DNA of 64,000 nt from Brachypterus glaber (taxonomy: Eukaryota; Arthropoda; Insecta; Coleoptera; Kateretidae): NCBI GenBank assembly GCA_958510825.1, contig OY294049.1, positions 6,944,001 to 7,008,000 of the forward strand. The letters are read 5' to 3'. Shown piece by piece: positions 21,370 to 33,433 of the stretch. The position numbers and the translations under genes are program-made. The notes under the pieces are model-generated. The model saw only the letters and a program-made list of their open reading frames with translations, was not told the DNA's origin and did no database searches. The stretch's first letter is position 1, and the number at the start of each line of letters is the position of its first letter.

Positions 21370-21965
21370 AAATACCTGCGGCACTAGGAAAACTGTTTAA
21401 AAATTAAAATAGATCATAAAGTTCGTAAAAATTTTTCCTGTTACACTAGGGCTTTTTAACGTTTTTTTTTAATTAAGATTGTAAAACTAATGTGTGAAAT
21501 TTGTAAAAGTTTTCGCCTGCGGTGCTAGAGCTTTCTTGAATTTTTGTGAAATTTAGAATATTTAAAACTGTTTAAAAATTAAAATAAACAATCAAGTTTG
21601 TAAAATTTTTCGCCTGTGGCACTGGGGCATTCTACTTTTTTTTTGTATTTTTATTTGAGACTGTATAACTTAAGTGTAAAAATTTTCGCTTGCCTGCATT
21701 TTTCAGTAATAATACTGTTTAAAAATAAAAAAAATCGCCTGTGGCACTAGGGGCTTTTTACGTTTTTGTAGAACTTAAGAGTGAAATTCGTAAAAAATTT
21801 CAACTGCGGCGTAAGAGTTTCTTGTTTTTTTGTGAAATTTTTAATTTAAATTTAAAGACTGGTTTAAAATTAAAATAGACCATCGAATTTGTAAAAGACT
21901 TCACCTGCGGTGCTAGGGCCTTCTTACGTTATTTCTTAATTTAAGAATATAAAAGTAAAGTTTTT
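21370..21965 (+). repeat. Degenerate tandem array around CGCCTGCGGCACTAGGGC
   Basis: The motif YRCCTGYGGYRCTAGGGC, followed by a T-rich segment, recurs near 21374, 21437, 21515, 21611, 21736, 21800 and 21901. Spacing is irregular (roughly 50-125 bp), and AAAACTGTTTAAAAATTAAA blocks lie between. It is non-coding. Confidence 0.65.
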
Positions 21966-22499
21966 GGATTTTACCCCTCCCCCACCAAGAAAACTTCCTG
22001 GATCCGCCTGCAAAAAATCTAACCTATATGCCTAAAAATATCTAATGAATCTATAAACGCGAAAACTCAAATAGATATTTTTTACCTTTAGATCCCTCTT
22101 GGAGTAATTTATTGAGATTTATTTGACTGGCAGTATAAAATGACCCGATTTGGATAAAACAAAAGCTTAAAAGCTGTCACGATAAACACATTTTTTGATA
22201 AAAGCTCAAAAATATTTGACAAATATAAATCTTAATGAAAAAAACCTAGTAGCGGTTGAAAACAAAAGGCGTAATACCTCTAAAGACAAAAGACTGTGTT
22301 CCTTTCGGATCAAAGAGCACAAAAGAAGGCCGACCATTAAGCGTCGTCTTGAAAACGTCTCGGTCTGAGAATTTTCATTCGAAAGTCAAGCTCTTTTTTA
22401 AGAGGCAAGAGTGCAAAGAAGAATAAGGGGTTACCAAGCTTTATTACTAAAGAACCCCTTATTCTCAATTACAGAAAAAAAAAACGCAGAATATTATAA
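21966..22499. other. Spacer, no gene seen
   Basis: No coding frame. A short inverted pair around AATAAGGGGT and ACCCCTTATT lies near 22424-22463. Confidence 0.4.
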
Positions 22500-23777
22500 C
22501 AAACACTGTAAAAAGTAAACTGAATTATCAGTTACAAATGGATAGGAAATCGGAAGTTATTATCCTATACAATTGTACTTTAATTTTTGTTAAATACACG
22601 CAAAATTTCATGTCCGTCCTTAAATATTAAAGTACGTGACTTTAGAATTGTAATGTTTATGTTTTTAACAAAAATTAAAGTAAATTTGTATATGATCATA
22701 ACGTCCTATACATTTGTAACTAAATATTTAGTTACAAATGGATATGAAGTTATGATTCTATACAAATGTACTTTAATTTTTGTTAAAAACATAATATTTA
22801 GTTCTATAGTATATTACATAACTAGTGTGGAAGGTGACATATTTCAAGCGAGTGGGAAGGTTTACGAGCGAGCCGCTAGGCGAGTGATGAAATCCCACGA
22901 GTGTATGAAATACACTTTCCAATGAGTTACGTAATCTATTTTTCCTACGATCCCGAAAAAATATAAAGTTTCTTATTTTAAAATTTTCTAATTTTGATTA
23001 ATTTTTAAGAAAAGCAAAGCACAAAATAATTATAAAGAGCATACAAATTTATATATGTAGGTATGTCGAACAGGAAATATGATTTTCATTTAGCTTTAGT
23101 TTTCTTGGTTTTATATTTAATACAATACATAGCTGTTTAATGGGTTGCCTATTCCTTAATAAATGCAAACTTTGCTTACTTATTTAATTAGATTTTTGTG
23201 GTTATGCTGCCATATAAGACAGTAAAATTGTACTGTTTTACATTTGATAAGAAAAATACTGTGTATTTTAATATTTTTTATGTAAAGTAAGGTAAATAAA
23301 TAAAAAATTAAGTAATTTTTATAAGATCTATACTAGACAGTAATGGTCAAAATAGTAACGTTATAACTATAGTTTCTATTCTTGACATTAAAAACAGAAA
23401 TATTTGGATTAAAACACTTAAAAGATATAAAAGGCTGTGGTCAAATGTGGAAAATGGTTTATAAAACAAGGTGAATAAAATTTGTAGAATCTACGAGGTA
23501 AATATCTAAATAAAATTAGGTAAACATCCATACATAAATATCACACGAGTGTGAAGTAAAAATATCAAACTAGTGATATATGAGGCGTTTTCTAAAAAAC
23601 AAAAGAGTGTGCTAAATGTCATTTTTATAGGTGATCGTAGGAAAAAGAATTTTAATATTTAAGGAAGGACATGAAATGTTGCATGTTTTTAACTTTAAAG
23701 TACAATTGAAAAAGGATAATAAGTTCAGATTTCCTATCCTTTGTAATTGAATATTCAGTTTACTTTTTACAATGTTT
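22500..23777. mobile_element. TIR element of about 1.28 kb
   Basis: CACTGTAAAAAGTAAACTG at the left pairs with its complement at the right. The inverted arms run for about 130 bp, including TGGATAGGAAATC and TTCATGTCCKTCCTTAAATA. The interior has a smaller palindrome (22705-22745, TACATTTGTAACTAAATATT) and a block near 22810-22925 with GCGAGTGATGAAA and CACGAGTGTATGAAA. Frames inside are arm artefacts. A piece similar to 23520-23650 recurs at 36725-36850. Confidence 0.7.
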
Positions 23778-24897
23778 TGTCTGGTTGCTGCAATCATGAT
23801 TTGGTTAGGGCAACAACACAACTTATTGTGGTTGCCAGAAATAAAACATAGATTTTAAGATTCTGGTAAGCATAACAATTAGTCTTGTTGCCCCTACCGA
23901 ATATCTGGTTGAAGCAACCAGAATAGTATATTCTATAACTAGTATGGAATAGACAATATTCGGAGTGACTATTCCATACGTGTTGTAGACTATACTTTTT
24001 CTTTGACTGCAAATATATGAAACACTGTATGGCTTTAAAATGCGGACAAGGTTAAAAACAATATTTTTTGTGATTCGACATTGAAAATTCAACAAAACAC
24101 ATATTTTTAAATAAAGCAATTAATGTTATTTAATAATTTTACTAAATCAGTACTTAAAAAAGATTTTTATTTAATTTTAGCACATATTTACAAATTATAA
24201 TGCAAAAATTGAAGGTTATGTCAGATTGTTGTGACAGATATCAGGTTTAAATATTTCACAATAGATGGAGCTGTTTTAATTTTTTGAACTAAATTGATAA
24301 AAAACTGGTCAAATATTAATAAAAACTAATAAACTTTATGTAATTTTGAACAAAACTTTAAATTGCATTAAATTATTTAATATTTCATGATAAAATAAAT
24401 ATATTTTTGCTAATTTTGCTACAGTTTTCTTTACTTTTATAAACAAGAGATGGCATTTATTCTAACACTTGATACGGAATATTCATACCGTATCTAGAGC
24501 TAGAACTAATTCATTCTGTGTTTAAAAGGTGTGTGTATTTGCTTACATTCTAAAGCAGTCGTAGAAAAAAATTGTTTTTCCGTATTTTACTATTTATCTG
24601 TTCGGCCCAACCAAGTCTTTTTTTCAGTTTGGATAAAATGTTAATTTTGCCTATGTAACCCTTAAGATACGTGGGTTTCCGACAGAGTGCAGTCTAATAA
24701 ATTCAAGTGAATAAATTGGCTTTTTAATTGTTTACCGTTTTGGATATCTAGAAAACTCCGGTGATAAAATTTTAATTAATGCTTTAAGTTTAACTTTTAA
24801 TTAATATTTATGACACTGATTTCTAAGGAGACAGGATTTTTTGCATTAAATTATACGTACTTAGTCCAAAATAGTCCCAAGTTGTTGATATAAGGCA
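23778..24897. other. AT-rich stretch with CAACCAGAT motifs
   Basis: No gene. GCAACCAGA and related motifs (23880-23930), and CCAACCAAGTC with a T run near 24607, resemble the ends of the element at 24898-25505, so decayed relatives are likely. Confidence 0.4.
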
Positions 24898-25505
24898 CAC
24901 TGAAAAAAAAATATTTGTTTGATGCAACCAGATTAATAGATAAATACGGAACAACTATTTTGCTTTCCCATTTTGAAAATTTTCAAAATTTATGAAAAGC
25001 CTGTTATTCGGGCAAAATTTTTTATTTTTTTGCGTATTTTTACGTTTTATGACGTTTTATATCGATAAATACGGAACAACTATTTTGCTTTCCGATTTTG
25101 AAAATTTTTATAATTTTTGAAAAGGCTCGTATTCGGGAAAAAATTTTAGTTTGGACTTTTTTTTGCGTATTTTTACGTTTTATGACGTTTTATGTCGATA
25201 TAAATCCATTTCGAGCAAAAAAAAAATCACTCGGTTGGTCGATCGATCTATCTTTCCGGGACATCTTGTGTGCACGATAACTTAAGAGCGCTTTAAGCTA
25301 GAGACTTGAAATTTGGCATACAGGTATGTTACCTCGCTTGGGATTTTCCTGGGCAGTATATTTTTAATTGCCACAACCAGATATCTGGTAAGGACAAAAA
25401 TTCAAATTTTTGTGAATACCTAATTCCTTAAATAGAAGTTTCTTTTTGGTAACAACAAGTCTATTTTACTGATTCCGTTGCCCCAACCAGATCATTTTTT
25501 CAGTG
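24898..25505. mobile_element. TIR element (CACTGAAAAAA ends) holding a 125-bp tandem repeat
   Basis: The left end CACTGAAAAAAAAATATTTG leads to CAACCAGAT. The right end CAACCAGATCATTTTTTCAGTG is its rough complement. Inside, a 125-bp unit starting GATAAATACGGAACAACTAT occurs at 24939 and 25064. It is followed by a module (AAGCGCTCTTAAGTTATCG on the minus strand, with a GATCGAT tract) shared in inverted orientation with 33110-33390. Confidence 0.65.
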
Positions 25506-26140
25506 CAGTATTTTTGCAGTTCAGCTTTACAAAAAAAAATAAATTAACAAAAAAAAAAAATGTAAAATTTAATTTAAAAAAAAATCCTAAAAATAATAAA
25601 ACAAAAAAAAATTTTTTTCATAAAAAAAGAATTAATGTATGGCCAATAGTGTGATTCCTTTTATGATTTAAGCACACCAAACTACAAAATTGCTTGAACG
25701 GTTAAAATTATCTATAATACTTAAGCTCTTTTTAATTTAGTTCGCATATATGTCATCTAAAACCATCAAATGGTGGGTAGTAATTCGCAATAAAACTAAA
25801 TTAAAATTAATGATAGTTATTAATGATATTAATTTTTATTATTTGTAATCAACAAGATGGTACCCTTTCTATTAGCTACACTTTTTTCTATAAGTAACTA
25901 AAAATGAGCGATTTGATTGTCAAAATGATTGTTTTTTTCAGTTTTAATTAGTTTGTACAAGATAAATCTAAAATCTTCAGTTAAAGAATGTTAAAACAGA
26001 TTTTTTATTACCGCCCTTTTTTGTTTGTAAGTTTACTTGTACGTGACTTTTTAATGATCTGAACTTAATTTTGCAAGTATCTGGAAAGCATATTAAGCGG
26101 GGAGTACTATATCGAGGGCGTTATAACATAGGGCGTATCT
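25506..26140. other. AT-rich stretch, no gene seen
   Basis: Poly-A blocks near 25528-25640 and no recognisable feature beyond that. Confidence 0.45.
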
Positions 26141-27270
26141 TATATACAGGGTGTTACAAAAAAGATGGGCTGGTTATACATAGCCATATTGTACTCACCG
26201 AAATAATTAGAAAAGTTTAGATACACAAATGTCTAAAAGTACGACGTAAGGGAGATACGCTCCTTGAAAGTGGCTAAAAAATTTGGTTTTTATTTAATAA
26301 CTCAGAAACACTTATTATATAGCAACGAGGTTTTACATGTGAACTAACCTTAATAAGGCCTATTATCGTGTATAATTTTCATGTACTTATTTTAACCAGG
26401 TGCATGCAAAACAGGGGGGCCTTATTAGTTTTTAGTTCCAAACTATTTTGTAATTTTATTACTGGAAAATGATTCGCAAAATGCATAAAAAAGGTACTCT
26501 TGTTATAATACTTTTCCAGAAAAAATCATTTGAAGGTGCAATTTTACGTTTCGAGGACTAAAAATTTAATACTAAAATGTTGAAAACCAAAACTTCCTTT
26601 ATTCCGGGTAAATGCAAATCAAAAACTAAAAAAAAACCTCATATACAGTTACTTCCAAAAATCACCCCAAGGGAGCTCTATTTCTAGAGGGGGTGGATGT
26701 CATTTTGGAGTGTTACGCTCATGTTAATGGTATAGATAAATAGTGTTACAGGGGGGGAGTGGGGGTCCAAAATGATCAAAATTTGCGTTACGTAATACTT
26801 GAACGTTCCCTAAGAGCGATTTTTCTTACTTTTTGATTTAAAATCACCCCGCATCAGTAAAATTTCAGTTTTAAACATTTTAGTGTTTATTTTTAGGTCC
26901 TCGAAACGTGAAATTGCACCTTCAAATGAATTTTTCTTAAACACGGTTAATCCCACAGTATTACAACAAGAGTACCTTCTTAAGTATTTTAACCTGAGAA
27001 ATCATTTTAAAATAATAAAATTAGAAAAATGTTACAAAGAAAAAAGTTTGGGAAAAAAAACCTGATAAGCCCCCCCCCCGTTTTGCACGCCCCTAGTTAA
27101 AATAAGTAGATGAAAATAATATACGAAGATGGGTCTTATTAAGATTGGTTCACATGCAAAACCTCGTTGCTGTATCTCAAAGGGTTTCCAAGTTATTAAA
27201 TTAAAACCTAATTTTTAAGTCACTTGCAAAGAGGATTATCTCCCTTACGACGTATATTTAGACATACGCG
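26141..27270. mobile_element. Foldback element, copy 2 (invaded by a MITE)
   Basis: Diverged copy of the foldback at 35338-36507. Arms at about 26225-26600 and 26866-27265 pair through AACGAGGTTTTRCA, CATGTACTTATTT and AGGTACTCTTGTTRTAATAC blocks. The left end is ATACAGGGTG. The centre is disrupted by a PIF/Harbinger-like MITE half (to 26810). Confidence 0.75.
26690..26810. mobile_element. PIF/Harbinger-like MITE, copy e (left end lost)
   Basis: The right end GCGTTACGTAATACTTGAAC...GTTCCC is followed by TAA as in copies b and d. The inner part (TTTTGGAGTGTTACGC, G-rich tracts, CCAAAATGATCAAAATTTGC) matches copies b and d. The left terminal repeat is missing. Confidence 0.7.
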
Positions 27271-28418
27271 TATCAGGGTGATGCAAAAAAAATCAAAATT
27301 ATATTTTTAGGGGGGCCCAAAGCTCAAATTATTCAAATTCATATCATAGTTAGTACTACTCTATAGTACCACATTACCATATTTTAATTTAAAAATATAC
27401 ATTGGTAAAAGTTCAAGATTTTTTTCTTCGTGTATCTTTAACTACTTGAATTTTTCATTAACTGTTTTTTTAATTTATTTTCATATCGTTGAATGTTCTT
27501 ATTGAATATGAATATTTATTTTATTCACTTTACTTACAATTTTGTAACGTTTGCAACGTTTTTAAATAGAATTAAGTATTCGAAAAATTATTGATGTTTT
27601 TTTGACATTATACAAAACTTACCTATTCATTTAATACGCTAAAATTTTTAACCTCTTAACTAGATGTCTAAAACAATCAATGCAAAAATAATAAAAAATT
27701 GTCAAATATATTTTAACGTCTACCGTTTTCATTGATACCCACTGTACTTATTTGTTTTATGACGTTTTATGTTGATATGAATAAATTTCGAGCATAAAAA
27801 AAAACTGTCGGTCGGTGAATCGGTTTGTCGATTGTTTGGTCGTTCCTTCAGTCAATCGCTCGGTCGATTTACTTTTATCGGTCGTTCTGCCCGAGAAATA
27901 TTGTGGGCGCGATAACTTATGAAAGCCTTAAGCTAGCTTATAATAAACTGTATTTTATTTAAAGCCAGCCATGTCACTATTTGCTGGAATGACCCAATAG
28001 TTTATGTGCTAAAGAACTTTGAATTGAATATCTCTAGCTAGCTCGTCCAATTTTCTTTTTGGTTTTTATTTTTTAATTTGGGGTCAGCGAGTTTTTTCTC
28101 TGTCAAATTCATTTTCAGTGTATCAAAAAACTTAGGAAAAATAAAGTCTGCTTCAGAGTATTTGACTTTTTTTTAAGTTGTTTGTATTATTTTCTGTATT
28201 AATATATCAATACCTAAGTTCTAAACTATTGAATCTCGAATCTAGCTTAATTCAGCAGGTGAACTTGCTTAACCATGGTCAACCATTGTTCGTATTTTCT
28301 AAAGGTTCAGGTGACTCGACTCGTTATTGAATTTAGAGTTTATAACGGAGGTATCGATATATGTGGTTTAATGAATACCCTGTTCTTATATATATATATT
28401 CTTATTAAAAACTGCCTT
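27271..28418. other. Spacer with a dispersed module at 27765-27940
   Basis: Near 27765-27940, TATGACGTTTTATGTTGATA, repeated CGGTCG motifs and GCGATAACTTATGA form the same module as at 25170-25300 and (inverted) 33180-33290. Otherwise AT-rich and non-coding. Confidence 0.5.
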
Positions 28419-28787
28419 AATGGAGCTCTCTACAACTAGAATTATGAAACAAAAGACGTCTACCCTATCTCTATCTCATTTGTGCTACACTTTCCAGCCA
28501 ACCAAATAAATTCTGTATTTGTTTTTCATACAACAAATACAGTATTTATTCGGTTAGCCGGAAAGTGTCGCACTGATAATTCTACTAAAATTTAGATGGC
28601 GCCAGTAATTTCTTTAATAAAAATAATAGTTACACTTTTCGCCCGGCCAAGTAAATATTGTATTTGTTCAACAAAGAACAAATACAGAATTTGTTTGGTT
28701 GGGTGGAAGTGGGAGTGTATGTATGTCTTCTATCCTTTTTGGGTAGAACTTTTGTCCCTGTCTAATCTAACGGGAGAAATCGCCATT
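28419..28787 (+). mobile_element. Double-hairpin repeat family, copy 2
   Basis: Colinear with 5554-5967 but lacking about 45 bp between the two hairpins. Bounded by AATGGAG and TCGCCATT. Confidence 0.75.
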
Positions 28788-29195
28788 GTGTTTGATAATA
28801 AATATTTTAGCATGTCTAAGCGAAATTTATTATTAAATTAGGTCAAGTTATAAAGTTTTGAGAGCCATTTCAGAAAGTTTAACATTTGTTTTTTTGTCTC
28901 GTCCTGATTAATGGTGTTTGTGTTTCATTAGCTTTAACTAATTTCAGTTATAACTTTAAATTTATAGTGTCTTACAAAAATACTTTTGCTAATATTAAAT
29001 AATATCCCATTTTAGAGAGTAAATAATGTGAAAAATTAATTATTTATCCAAATCTTTAAAATTTTTAACTAGGTTTGCAGAATACGTGGATATAATCGAA
29101 CCGTGAATAAAGGGAGAAGTAATATAGTAAAAATCATTTTACTAATAAAGCTCTATTCTTATTTGGTTTTGAAATTATGGCGAAGGCGCTGTTAT
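28788..29195. other. AT-rich spacer, no gene seen
   Basis: No feature recognised. Confidence 0.4.
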
Positions 29196-29197
29196 TA

Positions 29198-30070
29198 GGG
29201 ACACTAGATCTAGGTCTTAAGTTAGCAAGGCGAAACACAGTGGTCAGTTTATGTGATCTAGCTCGGAAAAAATACAAAAAAAAAATATTAAACAATTTGT
29301 AAAAAGTAAGCCTACTAACTACTTTTTTAAATAAAAAAAATATCGTTGGATCCGCAAGCGAGTAGTTCCCCGCGACTCGCGGGCCGCGAGCAGATACAAA
29401 ACCGATTTTTTTGTAAGTTTGTAAATCGAGTGTTCTATGGCATGGTAAGTGCAAGTTGTATCGATTTATCTGGTGTTTTCTTTTTCAAATTCTGACATTA
29501 GTAAGTAACATTTATTTTTATTTTAAAATTTAATGCGACTTATACATTAGGTTGTAATTTTTTTTTTCAGTTATAGCTATTTGATGGACTATATATTTTT
29601 TCATTTTAGCTCATTCCTCATAATAAAGACTGCACTATTTCAATTATATATATATACCTATATAGCTGTATAACATCGATTTATCTTAGAAGTCCAAGGT
29701 TTTCTTTTTTTTTTTTTGAAGCTGGTATCACGCGTCGCTCCATATTCGACGTATGGAAGAAAGAGCGATTGCCAGGTCTAAAATTTCAAAAGGTTTTAAG
29801 TTATGTACGTGAGTCAAGTGACTTTGCCTACTATTCCGACCCTATTAGATGTGAAGTAAATAAGTTGTTGGAGAATTTCTAAAGAATAAAAAAATAAATA
29901 AATATTAAATACTGTCCTTACTCAAAATGCTTTAAATTGTTAATAAATATCTATATAAGAATAGAGTTGACATAAAGCCTTTAAAAGGATAAAATAATTT
30001 TTCCTTGACAGATTATTAAAACTGACCACTGTGCGATAGTCGCATTGTTAAGACCTAGATCTAGTGTCCC
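29198..30070. mobile_element. TA-flanked TIR element carrying an exon-like ORF
   Basis: Left GGGACACTAGATCTAGGTCT and the complement at the right form a TIR that continues into ...ACAGTGGTCAGTTT. TA is present at 29196-29197 and 30071-30072, which fits Tc1/mariner-type integration. At 873 bp it is too short for an intact transposase. Its interior contains the reading frame at 29722-29882. A single diverged end of the same family lies at 52086-52131. Confidence 0.8.
29722..29882 (+). CDS. Exon-like C-terminal reading frame of unknown protein
   Basis: A pyrimidine tract (29700-29717) ends in GAAG, a plausible 3' splice site. It is followed by an open frame of about 53 codons to TAA at 29880-29882, then AATAAA-type signals near 29884-29900. 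The peptide has mixed, protein-like composition, unlike neighbouring AT-driven frames. It contains RSIFDVWKKERLPGLKF, then SYVRESSDFAYYSDPIRC, and ends CEVNKLLENF. I do not recognise the family. It lies inside a TA-flanked TIR element, so it may be the last exon of that element's protein, or a captured host exon. No upstream exon could be identified, and the frame is also open into the tract. It may be a relic. Confidence 0.4.
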
Positions 30071-30758
30071 TAGCTATCATTAATATAGAGATTTTCTCAA
30101 ATTCTTGGTATTTTTTAAGATTGTTTTTATTGAACATTAATAAACTGAATAAAAAAAAATGATGTTCGAGGTCATTTAAAAAAAATAAAAAAAAAAACAT
30201 AAATTAGTATACAATAAAATAGCTACAAAATTAAATTTTTCGTCCAAATAAAGAAAATGCGTAAAATCGTCATGGTCAGTTCTGGACTTTTTAGGTAACC
30301 CTGTTGAGTTATGACTTTAACATTAAAATAATTCTATTGGTTCTGACAAATTCTGACAAAAAATCAAAATCACAGTAAAATCTTCCCAGTACTTTACAAT
30401 ATATTAAAATCTATCTTTAGGTATATAAGGTTTTATAAAAGTATATAAATTTTATCCCTCCGCATATTTCGATGATCCCTTACAAAATTGACTGTTACGA
30501 CATGTCACATAGTATATTCCCCCTTATTTTCATTTTGTTTATGAAGTTAATTCTCTTATGATTGATTATATCAAAAATTTATATTTTTTCCAAACTTTGT
30601 AAATGGGTTCGTGTTACTCTTATTTATTAAAAGTATATTACTCACCAATTTTTATTGGTTATATAAAAAGAAAGACAAAACGTCCAAACTTTAAATATTT
30701 TAAAATTCAATAAACAAATGACCATTTTTGCATTTTCCTTTTTTATACTTTCAGGGGT

Positions 30759-30945
30759 AATATCATAAGTGATACTAGGTTAGGTATCGGTGGTTTTTTA
30801 CATAAATGTTACGAATATTAATCCCAATGACGAAAATGCAACGACTGCTTTAGCAGGAGTTGCATTTTCCAAAAATTGGGATTAATATGAGTAAAATTTG
30901 AAAAAAAAAGCACCGGTACCTAACTTAGTATCACGAATTGATATT
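30759..30945. mobile_element. 187-bp palindromic MITE
   Basis: AATATCATAAGTGATACTAG at the left and its diverged complement at the right pair across GGTTAGGTAYCGGTG, ATATTAATCCCAAT and GAAAATGCAAC. The pairing continues to a central CTGCTTTAGCAG palindrome, so almost the whole element folds into one hairpin. Confidence 0.8.
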
Positions 30946-32453
30946 TAGGAGAGAATATAATTTATATTTAATACACATACCTATTACTTGATTTTCGGGG
31001 AGTAGCCGACTGATGTTGAAACCAACCGAGTACAATTACAGCCTCAGACTCGTTCTATCAGTCTTTCTAAATATCTCAAATATATTTAAGTCTTTCTACT
31101 CTCCAAAAATCAAGAATACGTCTCCACATTTTCATCCCTTGGTCGGAAACTATCTTATGACTAACTTCGCATAGATATCTCAAAAACTTAAATGTATTAA
31201 GATGTAATGAACAAAATAGTTTTAAGTACATATTTTTATAAAATAACGTTAGATACATATTTAAATTACAATATTTTCGTATTTCTAAAATATTTTATAT
31301 TAAATTAAAACCAATTTAGCGGTCATTTCTGAAATATCAAGTGCTGCTTCTGCTAGTAATTTGACAAAGTAAATATGTAACGTTATTTTATACTTTTTTT
31401 AGACAAATATTTATTATTTATTTTGAATGAATATTCAATATATTTAACATTATTATATGTTTTAAAATTGTGATTATAAAATAAAAGTTATTTTTTTGTT
31501 TCGTGGAAATCACCATCTTATACCATCTCCATCGCCATCGCCATCGCCCTCTTATACATGCATTGATAAAGCAAAAATGTGTAACTAACTTCACCAGTTT
31601 TGCTGTGGACAATTAAAGACAAAATGACAAAAGATCTAAACCTCGGCGGAACATTTGATTTTTCCTTCGGGAGGTAGCAGACCGCGGGGCTACGCCCCTT
31701 GGTTTTGCTAACTTTCCCTCAGTGAATGAAATATTTACTACTGTTTGGTCTATTTATTGAAAGATGTGTTTTTGAATCACATTGTACACTGCAAAGCTGT
31801 GTATCCTTTTGTAAAAAGTATTTAAGTAAATGGGAAAATCTAAATAATGAATATTGCCCTTTCTATCTGATTAGTATTCTATTCGAGACAGACTGAAATG
31901 TTTTCAAACGCATGAAAATTAAAAAAAATCGACTCGACTTCTTTGCATTTTACATTTGTATGTTAATTAGAAAACACTTTTAACTTACTTTCGCTTTTAA
32001 AGTAGACAAAAAGTTCCCTGTGACTTTTACGAAGTCAGTAATGCGTCTAAAATATATACTAAACTTTATTCGAATTTAAAATTTTAATAAAGGGCTCATT
32101 TTCACCTAAACAGGAACTGTTTTTGTCATAAACATTAGCCAATAAATAAGTTCTTGAGATTTTTTGATGAAAGAAAAGTTTTTATTAAGATATCGGAGAT
32201 TAAAATTAAAAAAGCCCCATAAAATGTTTGGGATATTTATAAATGGGATCTCACAAGCAGCAGAGGAGATGAAAAACTAAAAGCAAACCCAATAGCGTAT
32301 AAAAACTGAATACCGAGTTTTGAATTCCTCGTAAAACTTAAAGTCCGAGGGTCAGAGGAAAAAATCTCCGTAAAACTGATAGATGCCTATTTGCGAGATA
32401 TAAACTACCCATCTTTATCAAGTAAGGTCTCTTATTTTATTGTTGGCTATTAA
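30946..32453. other. AT-rich stretch, no gene seen
   Basis: A short CATCGC repeat lies at 31527-31548. A minus-strand frame at 31076-31258 with WRRILDFWRVERL has some protein-like character, but no family was recognised and it is not called. Confidence 0.4.
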
Positions 32454-33390
32454 AATACACTGCCCAGTATAAAAGCTCTGACATTTTCAACCTCCGCGCT
32501 TGAAATGGATTTTTTATTATCAGATTCACTTTCAGCAACCTTAATAACCCCAATATACCATTTTTTAAGAAAACTAGCCCCCGTCCCTCAGGAGGTGGAT
32601 TTAGAAAAAAAACATTTTAAGATTCAGTTTTAGCGACCTCAAAAAGCCCAAGATATCAATTTTCAAAAAACTATCCCCCGCTTCTCAGAGCCACTCTTTT
32701 AGATTTTTTATTATGAGATTTACTTCCAGCAACCACAAAAACCCCTATATACGAATAGGAAGAAGTGGAATTGGATTTTTGATTTTTTTTATTATCATAT
32801 TTACTTTCAGCAATCACAAAAAAGCCAAAATACCGATTTTCACGAAAACTACCCCCCGCCAATCAGGGAGTAGAGAACATTTTTAAATCAGATTCAGTTT
32901 TGTTAACCCCAAAAACCCCTATATACCAATTTTGACGAAAATATTGCAAACATTTACAAATATTTACCCCTCATCCCCGCGGGGGTGGAGTTAGACAAAT
33001 TTTAATATTAGATCCAATTTCAGCAACCTTAAAAACCCCTATATAGCGATTTTTAAATGTTTGTAAAATGTATTTTTCCCCATTTGTCTCCTTTGCCGCA
33101 CCCCAATGTTCACCAATTTTGAGCAAGAACTTATGTTAACATACCTGTATGTCAAATTTTAAGTCTCTAACTTAAAGCGTTCTTAAGTTATCGTTCACAA
33201 AATATTTCCCGGACAGACCGATCGACCGAGCGACCTAGCGAAAAAAATTTCTTTTGCACGAAATTGATTTAACGACATAAAACGTTATAAAACTTAAAAA
33301 TACACAAAAAATTATTTTGAAAATTTTTGCACGAAAACAAAGCTTTCCCGAAATTTGAAAATTTTCAGAATGGGAGAGCAAAATAGGTTA
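32454..33390 (+). mobile_element. CTGCCCAGT-ended element with a ~100-bp tandem array
   Basis: The left end AATACACTGCCCAGTA leads into CCTCCGCGC, as in the complete element at 40021-40549. From about 32506 to 33060 there are about six diverged units of 70-115 bp, each with TTCAGCAACCTCAAAAACCC, then an ATATACCGATTTT block and ACTACCCCCC. A module with GCGTTCTTAAGTTATCG and a GACCGATCGACCGAGCGACC tract follows (33170-33245). No right terminus was found before the 208-codon ORF. Confidence 0.65.
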
Positions 33391-33433
33391 TTAAAAACTT
33401 CAATGTCAAATTCTAAAAATTTTTGTTTTTAAA

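Noticed and set aside
21370..21965. Repeats that might suggest a CRISPR array
   Set aside because: Spacing is irregular, units are diverged, and the context is eukaryotic.
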